Shown here piece by piece: positions 57,723-64,000 of a DNA stretch of 64,000 bases. Source of the DNA: Neobacillus sp. DY30 (GTDB lineage: Bacteria > Bacillota > Bacilli > Bacillales > Cytobacillaceae); contig NZ_CP126093.1 of the NCBI RefSeq assembly GCF_030123065.1, positions 5,958,001-6,022,000 on the forward strand, read 5' to 3'. A program made the position numbers and the translations under genes. Positions within the stretch are counted from its first letter, which is position 1; each line of letters starts with the position of its first letter. A model generated the notes under the pieces. It was not told the origin of the DNA. It worked only from the letters and a program-made list of their open reading frames with translations, and did not search any database.

Positions 57723-57840
57723 CGGTCCTCATGAGGCGTCCATGAAGCCCAAACTTAATTATAAAACCTCAAAACGGGTCTCATTACGCGTTCATGAAGC
57801 CCCAATTCAATAGAAAATCTGAAATCGGTCCTCATAACGT
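57723..57840. repeat. Degenerate array with a period of about 52 bp
   Basis: CGGTCCTCAT, CGGGTCTCAT and CGGTCCTCAT start at 57723, 57775 and 57826 (52 and 51 bp apart), each followed by ACG or GAG and, in the first two units, by TTCATGAAGCCC-like blocks. A fourth, weaker unit may precede at about 57671. It fills the bshB2-fnr gap up to the terminator. Confidence 0.7.
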
Positions 57841-57872
57841 AAAAAACCCTCCGCCACTGGCGAAGGGTTTTT
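57841..57872. terminator. Bidirectional terminator between bshB2 and the fnr-like gene
   Basis: AAAAAACCCT and AGGGTTTTTT outer arms with CGCC/GGCG inside. It lies at the stop of the minus-strand regulator and serves both converging genes. Confidence 0.85.
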
Positions 57873-58616
57873 TCAATAGGCAGTATTCATCAGTGCACAA
57901 AGCCGGCACATATCAAGGATGATAATTTTCCTCGATTTCATTTCAATGATTCCCTCTTTTTTCAATTTCGAAAACACCCGGCTTACACTTTCCCTCGTGG
58001 TCCCTACGATTGTGGCAAATTCCTGAATCGTCAAAGGAATTTCAATGTTCCATCTCGAGCTGGAGGTATTAAATTTATTCCCCAGCCGCTCTAACGTCTT
58101 TACTGTCTTCGCATAAACATCTAATAACGCCAAATCTCTTAAGGTTGAGGTCATCTCGCGCAGCGAATCACTCATATATTGAATCATTTGTACTGCAAGC
58201 TCGGGATATTCATGAAGCCCCTTCTCTAATTCAAACTTATCTAAATAGAAGAGCTGACCGTCTTGGAGCATGGTGGCAGTCGCTGGATACAACTCTGAGG
58301 TTTTTGAAAATAAACAAGCCTCTGCAAACACATCACCCTTTTGCTTCATACAAACAATGATCTCATTACCACTTTCATCTTGCTTCGTCAGTTTGACGGC
58401 CCCTGTTTGGATAAAAAATACCCCTTTGGCAACATCATTCTCACAAATAACCTGTACTCCTTTTTTAACGGTTAACAGTTGAATTCGTTTGGCGATAAGA
58501 CGAATCGATTTTGCAGATAAATCCTTAAAAATAACAATTTTCCGCAGAAAGTCCTCCATTTTCAACTCTCTCACTCTTCCTAATGGCTGTTCTTCTAACG
58601 CATGTACGGGATTCAT
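57873..58616 (-). CDS. Crp/Fnr family transcription regulator
   Basis: A 247-residue regulator with an N-terminal cyclic-nucleotide-binding-type domain (about 25-145) and a C-terminal winged helix whose recognition helix is TTRESVSRVFSKLKKEG. Glu-Ser-Arg of this helix resembles the Fnr pattern that reads GTGA half-sites. The C-terminus has only two cysteines (DMCRLCALMN), fewer than the three-Cys cluster of B. subtilis Fnr, so iron-sulfur binding is uncertain. It is divergent from the nos operon, whose promoter has a matching site. GAGGAGGGG precedes the ATG. Confidence 0.9.
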   Translation of the reverse strand: MNPVHALEEQPLGRVRELKMEDFLRKIVIFKDLSAKSIRLIAKRIQLLTVKKGVQVICENDVAKGVFFIQTGAVKLTKQDESGNEIIVCMKQKGDVFAEACLFSKTSELYPATATMLQDGQLFYLDKFELEKGLHEYPELAVQMIQYMSDSLREMTSTLRDLALLDVYAKTVKTLERLGNKFNTSSSRWNIEIPLTIQEFATIVGTTRESVSRVFSKLKKEGIIEMKSRKIIILDMCRLCALMNTAY

Positions 58617-58688
58617 TTTGCCCCTCCTCTCCTTACAACCTTGTTACTTCCCATTGTAGTAAAAATAATCACAACTCGTAGTGATTAT

Positions 58689-58749
58689 CTTCACAAAACG
58701 TTCAATTTTTAAAACACTTACATATCAATACCCTTCACAAAACGTTCAA
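58689..58749. promoter_or_regulatory. Direct repeat in the fnr-nos intergenic region
   Basis: CTTCACAAAACGTTCAA occurs exactly twice, at 58689-58705 and 58733-58749. Its reverse strand contains TTTTGTGAAG, close to the ResD site TTTGTGAAT described in B. subtilis. A further inverted pair AATCAC-N8-GTGATT lies at about 58668-58687. Confidence 0.6.
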
Positions 58750-58764
58750 ACTTACACAAAAAAC

Positions 58765-58807
58765 AGTGAGGTTAATCACAAAATTAAGCTTTAAATCCAT
58801 TTAGGAT
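58765..58807 (+). promoter_or_regulatory. Predicted Fnr-dependent promoter of the nos operon
   Basis: AGTGAGGTTAATCACA (58765-58780) matches the TGTGA-N6-TCACA box in 15 of 16 positions counted with free spacer bases. The -10-like TAGGAT (58802-58807) places a start near 58814, so the box centre is at about -41.5, the position of class II Fnr activation. Confidence 0.7.
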
Positions 58808-58840
58808 GAAATTGTTGAATAGACAGAAGGAGGGGGAAGT

Positions 58841-59284
58841 ATGAAGAAGGCAATTATTAGCTTTGCCATCAGCTTAGTAATTGGTTTTGGCCTTGGATAC
58901 TTAGTGTTTGGTGTCGTTATGGGGGATTCCGATAAACAGCCTCAAGTTGCTCAAACAGAACCAACCGAAGAAACAAGTGGAACGGAAGACCAAAAGGATG
59001 AAGCAAATACTGAAACAGCAACGGTAGATGCCAATAACATTCTTAACAGCAAGGGCTGTCTCGGCTGCCACGCTGTCGATAAACTCGGTTTAAAAGGCGG
59101 GGCTACGGGTCCTGATCTTTCAAAAGCCTTTACTGAAGTTGAAGGAAAGCATGGCAAGCCAATTGATGAATTCTTAAAAGAACCAACGTCAGCAGTTATG
59201 TCGAGCGTAATTGGCGGCAGCCCATTAACAGATGAGGAACGCACACAAATATTAGATATGTTGAAACAAGCATCTGAAAAATAA
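58841..59284 (+). CDS. nosC: Membrane-anchored c-type cytochrome NosC
   Basis: A 147-residue monoheme cytochrome c. One N-terminal membrane segment (about 3-28), an acidic linker rich in Glu, Thr and Asp, and the heme motif CLGCH at about residues 73-77, with a distal Met near the C-terminus (SAVMSSVIGG). It probably passes electrons to NosZ, as in Bacillus nos clusters. AGGAGGGGG precedes the ATG, and nosZ follows after 16 bp. Confidence 0.9.
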   Translation: MKKAIISFAISLVIGFGLGYLVFGVVMGDSDKQPQVAQTEPTEETSGTEDQKDEANTETATVDANNILNSKGCLGCHAVDKLGLKGGATGPDLSKAFTEVEGKHGKPIDEFLKEPTSAVMSSVIGGSPLTDEERTQILDMLKQASEK

Positions 59285-59300
59285 AAAGGTGGTGGAATAG

Positions 59301-61169
59301 ATGAAGAAATGGGTTCCAATTGCTTCTGGATTACTAGCAGGTTTTGTAGCAGCAACGATTTCCTTTGCTGATTTTTCAAAGAGTACAAACACTCAAGTTG
59401 CTTCAAGCAGTACGAAAAGTGACGCAGAAAAGGTTTATGTTCCGTTCGGTGAAAAAGATGATTACTACTTATTTGCGTCAGGCGGCCACTCTGGCCAAAT
59501 GTTTATCTATGGTGTTCCATCCATGCGTCATATCCGTACAGTACCAGTATTCTCACAAGACTCTGCAACTGGATATGGATTTGACGAGCATTCTAAAAAG
59601 ATGATGGGCGGCTACACTTGGGGCGACCTTCATCACCCTGCATTCTCAGAAACAAAAGGTGACTACGACGGTAAATACATGTTTGCCACAGATGTCGGAA
59701 ACAGCCGTGCAGCAGCCATGGATTTAAAAACATTTACGGTAAAAGACATTATTAACGTACCAAATACAAGCGGCCCACACTGTGCGGCGTTCGTTACCGA
59801 AAATACAGAGTACATGTTCCTGCCAACACGTTTCGCGGTTCCAATTGGCTCTGAATACAAGCCTTTAGATGAATACAGCCAGCAGTACCGCGGTGTAATG
59901 TCGGCCGTAACGTTTGATGAAACACAAGAAAAATTAAACATTGCCTACCAAGTTGCCCTTCCACCATGGTCTTACGACTTATCAGATGCTGGTAAGAAGA
60001 GTTCAGCAGATTGGGCAGTTATGACCACGTACAACACTGAAGAAGCAACTACTAATCTAGAAATTAACGCCTCACAGGCTGACCGTGACTTCATTGTTCT
60101 TTTTAACTGGAAAGAGCTAGAGAAAATGGTCGCAGACGGACAGTATGATGAAGTTACCGGCCAGAAAATGATTTTCCCTGAAAAGCATAAAGGCGGTATT
60201 TACCTTGTTCCTGTTGCGAAATCACCACATGGTGTCGACGTAACGCCAGATGGTAAACACTTTATCGCTTCAGGTAAGCTTGCACCGGCGATGACCGTAT
60301 TCTCTTTTGAAAAAGCATTTGAAGCCATTGAAAAACAAGATTTCGCTGGCGAACGTAACGGTATTCCGATTATCAACTACGACTCTATTATGGAAAGAGA
60401 AGTTAATCCTGAAAACGCACTTGGACCGCTTCACACTCAGTTTGATGATAAAGGTATGGCCTACACCACGATGTTCATTTCTTCGGAAATCGTGAAATGG
60501 GATCCAAAAACAGGCGAAACATTAGACCGCGTACCTGTTCAATATTCACCAGGGCACTCTGTAGCAGCTGAAGGCGACACGGTTTCACCTGATGGAAAGT
60601 GGCTGATTGCATTGAACAAAATTGCAAAAGACAGCTATTTATCCGTTGGACCTTCACATCCTGAGTCTATGCAGCTAATTGATATCAGCGGCAAGATGAA
60701 AGTGATTCAATCTTCACCTGTAAACCCTGAGCCGCACTATGCTCAAATTATTAAAGCAGATAAGATTAAGACCATTGAAGTGTATGAGAAGGATGAAAGC
60801 AATAAGCTTGCGACTTATAAGCAAGAAGACGCAAAAATTGTCCGCAATGGAAATGAAGTTCATGTCTACGGTATCGCCATGCGCTCGAAGTTTATCTTTG
60901 ACGCAAAGGCAAAACGCCCTGATGTGATTGAAGTTAATCAAGGAGATAAGGTGTTTATCCACTTAACCAATACGGATTTTGATGAGGATATTACCCATGG
61001 ATTTGCCATCAACAGCTATAACTTAAACATTGAAGTTCAGCCTGGCCAAACAAATACACTCGAATTTACTGCAGACAAAGCAGGAACCTTCCCGCTATAT
61101 TGTACGAACTTCTGCTCTGCACTGCACCAAGAAATGACCGGCTACTTCCTTGTGAAACCTAAGAACTAA
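59301..61169 (+). CDS. nosZ: Nitrous-oxide reductase, clade II
   Basis: Reduces N2O to N2 outside the membrane. The 622-residue protein has a Sec-type N-terminal hydrophobic segment rather than a twin-arginine signal, as in clade II (atypical) NosZ. The beta-propeller supplies the CuZ histidines (DLHHP, SGPHC, SPHGVD, GPLHT, PGHS, EPHY), and the C-terminal cupredoxin has the CuA motif CTNFCSALHQEM. The operon and the absence of nosR also fit clade II. An AAGGTGGTGG site precedes the ATG. Confidence 0.96.
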   Translation: MKKWVPIASGLLAGFVAATISFADFSKSTNTQVASSSTKSDAEKVYVPFGEKDDYYLFASGGHSGQMFIYGVPSMRHIRTVPVFSQDSATGYGFDEHSKKMMGGYTWGDLHHPAFSETKGDYDGKYMFATDVGNSRAAAMDLKTFTVKDIINVPNTSGPHCAAFVTENTEYMFLPTRFAVPIGSEYKPLDEYSQQYRGVMSAVTFDETQEKLNIAYQVALPPWSYDLSDAGKKSSADWAVMTTYNTEEATTNLEINASQADRDFIVLFNWKELEKMVADGQYDEVTGQKMIFPEKHKGGIYLVPVAKSPHGVDVTPDGKHFIASGKLAPAMTVFSFEKAFEAIEKQDFAGERNGIPIINYDSIMEREVNPENALGPLHTQFDDKGMAYTTMFISSEIVKWDPKTGETLDRVPVQYSPGHSVAAEGDTVSPDGKWLIALNKIAKDSYLSVGPSHPESMQLIDISGKMKVIQSSPVNPEPHYAQIIKADKIKTIEVYEKDESNKLATYKQEDAKIVRNGNEVHVYGIAMRSKFIFDAKAKRPDVIEVNQGDKVFIHLTNTDFDEDITHGFAINSYNLNIEVQPGQTNTLEFTADKAGTFPLYCTNFCSALHQEMTGYFLVKPKN

Positions 61170-61179
61170 AATGGATGGT

Positions 61180-61210
61180 AAGGGTATCAATTGTTTCAAT
61201 TGGTACCCTT
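61180..61210 (+). other. Stem-loop between nosZ and nosB
   Basis: AAGGGTATCAATT and AATTGGTACCCTT arms (13 bp with one G-U pair) and a short loop, about 10 bp after the nosZ stop, with no T run. It is probably an mRNA 3'-end stabiliser that favours nosZ expression. Confidence 0.65.
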
Positions 61211-61236
61211 CTCCGTTTAGAAAGGACTTGTTTTAC

Positions 61237-61803
61237 ATGAAAGCAAAAAGATTATCTCTCCTTTCATCGATACTGATTGCCCTTGCTGCCGTTCTTGTCG
61301 GACTTTCATTACTCTTTCCTTGGTGGCAGATGATTTTCTTTGCTCCACAGTATCCAGAAGGATTAAATATTATCGTTTATCCTAATAAACTTGAGGGCGA
61401 AATTGATATTGTTAATGGCCTGAACCACTACATTGGAATGGAAAACTTCAGCGAAGAAAATTTCCCAGAACTAGCATACTTGTCATATTTGGTAATTGGT
61501 TTAGCAATAATCACACTGTTAACAGCCATTCTAAGAAAAAAATCAATGTTATATGGATTGATCGGTTTATTTATCATTGGCGGCAGTCTCGGTGTGTGGG
61601 ACCTTTCAAGTGCGCTTCGTAAATTTGGCACCAACTTAAGCCCAACTGCACCGATTAAAATAGACCCTTTTGTTCCACCGCTATTAGGGCATAATACAGT
61701 TGCAAACTTTGTCACTGAAAGTATTCTTGGGTACGGTGCATATTGCCTTATTGCTGCATTTCTATTATTACTGATTCCGTTATGGAAGGACCGAACAAGA
61801 TGA
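61237..61803 (+). CDS. nosB: NosB membrane protein
   Basis: A 188-residue membrane protein with about four hydrophobic segments (LSLLSSILIALAAVLVGLSL near the start, then three in the second half). It lies between nosZ and nosD, the place of nosB in clade II clusters, and its role there is not established. The ATG at 61237 was chosen behind AAAGGAC; a start 22 codons upstream would lie inside the stem-loop. It overlaps nosD by 4 nt. Confidence 0.85.
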   Translation: MKAKRLSLLSSILIALAAVLVGLSLLFPWWQMIFFAPQYPEGLNIIVYPNKLEGEIDIVNGLNHYIGMENFSEENFPELAYLSYLVIGLAIITLLTAILRKKSMLYGLIGLFIIGGSLGVWDLSSALRKFGTNLSPTAPIKIDPFVPPLLGHNTVANFVTESILGYGAYCLIAAFLLLLIPLWKDRTR

Positions 61804-63140
61804 AAAAACTACTGCTCTTTCTATTCATTTTCTCTATCACTATTCTTGTATATCCTGAGAAAAATAGTGCTGCCGAAAACTTGCAAGCCATGATCGACAG
61901 CTTAGAAGAAGGAGCAGTACTCCAACTTGAAAATAAAACATATGAGGGCAATATTGTCATTAATAAATCATTGACTCTAGTTGGCACTATTAACACGGTG
62001 ATAAAGGGAGATGGAACGGGAAATGTCATTTCCATTAAAGCACCTAACGTGACGATCAGAGAGCTTAGCGTCACAAATAGCAGCATGGACCGTAATTCTG
62101 CTGAGGAGTATGCGGGGATTAAGATTCATACCAACGGGAATATAGTTGAGAACGTTAAGATTTCCGATTCCTTTCACGGAATTTATTTAAGTCAGGCACA
62201 TGAAAATAAAATTAATCATGTTGAGATTAAAGGTAAGGGCAAGGGAGAAATTGCCGCACAGGGTAATGGAATTCATATCTATTACTCCAATCATAACCTG
62301 TTAACACATAACACCATAGAAGGCACACGTGATGGCATGTTTTTTGACTACGGCAACAAAAATGAAAGCTATCAAAATAAGATTAGTCATACACGGTACG
62401 GCCTGCATTACATGTACTCCGACGAGAATATTTTTAAGAATAATACCTTTACGATGAATACGGGCGGCGCTGCGGTCATGAATTCGAACCACTTAGTTTT
62501 AGAAGATAACCAATTTATCGTAAACTATGGCAACCAATCTTTCGGATTACTGCTGCTGCAAGCCAATGATAATCAAATTAAAAACAATACGTTCTACATG
62601 AACCAAAGAGGCATTTACATCGATCAGGCCACTCGAAACAATATGGAAGGCAATAAAATCTCCCAAAACCAGATCGGGATTGAACTTTGGGCAAGTTCCA
62701 ATGAACAAATTTTTTCTAAAAACCTAATTACTGAAAATACAATTCCCGCTGTTACCATCGGTGGAACTGGTGAAAACAACTTCTGGAGTCATAATGGCAA
62801 AGGAAACGATTGGGGAAGAGCTTTCCCGCTCACCGATTTAAACCAAGATCGCATTGGGGACTTTCCTATAACGTATCACTCTTCTTTATATCTGCTGTTA
62901 GAAGAACAAGAATTATCTTATTTATTTTTAAAAAGTCCTGCACTGCCTATCTTTGAAAAAATGAATGCAGTCTTGATGGACGAAAAGATTATGTTTTATG
63001 ACCCTCACCCGCTGGCCGCTGCTAAAGGCAATAACCATTTGGTGTTAATAGCGGCTTTAGTGCTGGCCGCAGTGTTAATTTTACTAAAAGGGAGACATTT
63101 ACTATGCATTACATTTGGAAGGAATGGAAGGAAAACATAA
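61800..63140 (+). CDS. nosD: NosD copper-centre maturation protein
   Basis: Right-handed beta-helix protein needed to assemble the CuZ centre of NosZ. The 446-residue protein has an N-terminal signal peptide (MKKLLLFLFIFSITILVYP), a central region of beta-helix repeats rich in N, G and I (IEGTRDGMFFDYGNKNES and similar), and a C-terminal membrane anchor (VLIAALVLAAVLILL). The start overlaps the nosB stop as ATGA. Confidence 0.9.
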   Translation: MKKLLLFLFIFSITILVYPEKNSAAENLQAMIDSLEEGAVLQLENKTYEGNIVINKSLTLVGTINTVIKGDGTGNVISIKAPNVTIRELSVTNSSMDRNSAEEYAGIKIHTNGNIVENVKISDSFHGIYLSQAHENKINHVEIKGKGKGEIAAQGNGIHIYYSNHNLLTHNTIEGTRDGMFFDYGNKNESYQNKISHTRYGLHYMYSDENIFKNNTFTMNTGGAAVMNSNHLVLEDNQFIVNYGNQSFGLLLLQANDNQIKNNTFYMNQRGIYIDQATRNNMEGNKISQNQIGIELWASSNEQIFSKNLITENTIPAVTIGGTGENNFWSHNGKGNDWGRAFPLTDLNQDRIGDFPITYHSSLYLLLEEQELSYLFLKSPALPIFEKMNAVLMDEKIMFYDPHPLAAAKGNNHLVLIAALVLAAVLILLKGRHLLCITFGRNGRKT

Positions 63141-63901
63141 GAGGAAAAGGCTTATGGCTCGCTTTAAGCATTATCGTTCTGATTTCAATTAGTATCTTGT
63201 TTCGTTCCACTGCCCTTTCATTTGATAAAGGCTTCTATGTGCTCTTGATTAACTTGTTTGATACCATTATTTACTTTATTCCAATCCTCTGTTTATTTAT
63301 CGGAGCCTTTTCGATTTTTCAAGAAAAGGAACAAAAGACGCTAATCATGCTGCTGACTAAGAAAGACAGCTATGCGAGTTTTTTACTGCGAAAGAGCCTA
63401 GGACTCTATACCGTTGTCCTTGTTCCCATCTTAGTCTGGTTTTTTCTCTATTTATTATTGCTTAAGTTTAACTTCCAGCTTGATATGAAGGCATATTTTA
63501 TCTTTATTTTAGCCATTGTGACCCTGTCGCTCGTGTTCCTGCAAATGGGAGCAGCCATCGGAAGCTTTAGCCGTTCCAGAATGCAGATTATTGGGTATAC
63601 CATATTTATCTGGTTTTACTTTTTCTTCTTGCATGACTTTCTTTTACTATCACTATTGCCTGACGTTACCTATGTAAATGTAAAAGTATTTTCAGCCGGC
63701 TACTTCTTAAATCCATTGCAATCTGTACGAATGTTCCTTGAAACAGGCATGGGTGTTTACTCCTTCGGTCACATGTCAAGGCTTCTCCAAGCCTTCATGT
63801 GGACAAAGCCTGTATTCTTTTTAATCGGAAATCTAGTATTTTGGTTCATCACTTCTATTGCAGCAGGTATTATTTTCCACCGTAAGGAGGGCTTTGAATG
63901 A
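63104..63901 (+). CDS. nosY: ABC transporter permease NosY
   Basis: Membrane subunit of the Nos ABC transporter that, with NosD and NosF, supplies sulfur or copper-centre building blocks to NosZ. The 265-residue protein has about six hydrophobic segments and the ABC-2 permease layout with FQEKEQKTLIMLLTKK after the second. It overlaps nosD by 37 nt and nosF by 4 nt, so translation is coupled. AAAGGGAG precedes the ATG. Confidence 0.9.
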   Translation: MHYIWKEWKENIRGKGLWLALSIIVLISISILFRSTALSFDKGFYVLLINLFDTIIYFIPILCLFIGAFSIFQEKEQKTLIMLLTKKDSYASFLLRKSLGLYTVVLVPILVWFFLYLLLLKFNFQLDMKAYFIFILAIVTLSLVFLQMGAAIGSFSRSRMQIIGYTIFIWFYFFFLHDFLLLSLLPDVTYVNVKVFSAGYFLNPLQSVRMFLETGMGVYSFGHMSRLLQAFMWTKPVFFLIGNLVFWFITSIAAGIIFHRKEGFE

Positions 63902-64000
63902 TTACGGTATCTGGTTTAAATCAATCCTTCGGGAAAAAATTGATTCTGGATTCGGTTAATATTGCAATTCAAAAACATGAAGTTTGCGCCTTGGTTGGCC
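63898..64000 (+). CDS. nosF: ABC transporter ATP-binding protein NosF, 5' end only
   Basis: The first 34 codons before the window edge read MITVSGLNQSFGKKLILDSV, the start of an ABC ATPase with the A-loop region before the P-loop; the frame ends CALVG, the beginning of Walker A. It follows nosY as ATGA. Identification rests on context and this start. Confidence 0.85.
   Translation, partial: MITVSGLNQSFGKKLILDSVNIAIQKHEVCALVG

Overview
The window looks like the chromosome of an aerobic to facultatively anaerobic, spore-forming Bacillaceae (Neobacillus/Bacillus type). The evidence is the Bacillus gene order prfA-tdk-rpmE-rho-glpX-murA-fba-spo0F-ywjG-pyrG-rpoE and argS-ywiB-speB-speE-pbpG-ywhDCB-ywgA-ywfO-rsfA-lipL-pta-hemQ-gerQ-ywdK-ywdI, the sporulation genes (spo0F, sspH, rsfA, gerQ, pbpG) and strong AGGAGG ribosome binding sites. 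No tRNA, rRNA, transposase, prophage or CRISPR array was seen. The species call is inference.

Layout. 1-11990: housekeeping genes, mostly on the minus strand (translation release, nucleotide and cell-wall synthesis, glycolysis/gluconeogenesis, phosphorelay, CTP synthase with a visible attenuator, RNA polymerase delta). 12130-23943: a minus-strand acyl-CoA block (fadF, thiolase, 3-hydroxyacyl-CoA dehydrogenase, two acyl-CoA dehydrogenases, a TetR regulator, fused isobutyryl-CoA mutase IcmF). Its promoter carries a palindromic operator between -35 and -10. 24158-42970: cardiolipin synthase, UV endonuclease, spore protein SspH, argS, polyamine genes, a class A PBP and many conserved ywh/ywg/ywf/ywd genes. 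43105-55190: a minus-strand block for a respiratory formate dehydrogenase (fdhD, fdnGHI, fdhE) and molybdenum cofactor maturation (mobA, moeA, a MoeA-binding-protein fusion, moaE, moaD, moeB). 55666-57679: pdxK, yojF and bshB2. 57873-64000: a Crp/Fnr regulator divergent from a nos operon (nosC-nosZ-nosB-nosD-nosY-nosF, the last cut by the window edge) for nitrous oxide reduction.

How the genes work together. Formate oxidation at the membrane can feed electrons to quinone, and N2O reduction can consume them, so the right third is an anaerobic respiration region set in an otherwise conserved Bacillus backbone. The large formate dehydrogenase subunit is read through an in-frame UGA. A stem-loop 11 nt downstream closely matches the Escherichia coli fdhF SECIS, so this is a predicted selenoprotein.

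The least explained content is intergenic. There are (i) arrays with an exact 21-bp period, two of which (plus one solitary unit) share TTTTGTACATTT and a common terminal unit; (ii) two arrays with a period of about 52 bp; (iii) a 26-250 bp element with covarying inverted ends and an ends-only derivative; (iv) a hairpin element whose GAAAAGCGGAAGCGCC-like end sits directly after stop codons in the same polarity at most copies. All function assignments rest on reading the sequence and family knowledge; no database search was run.
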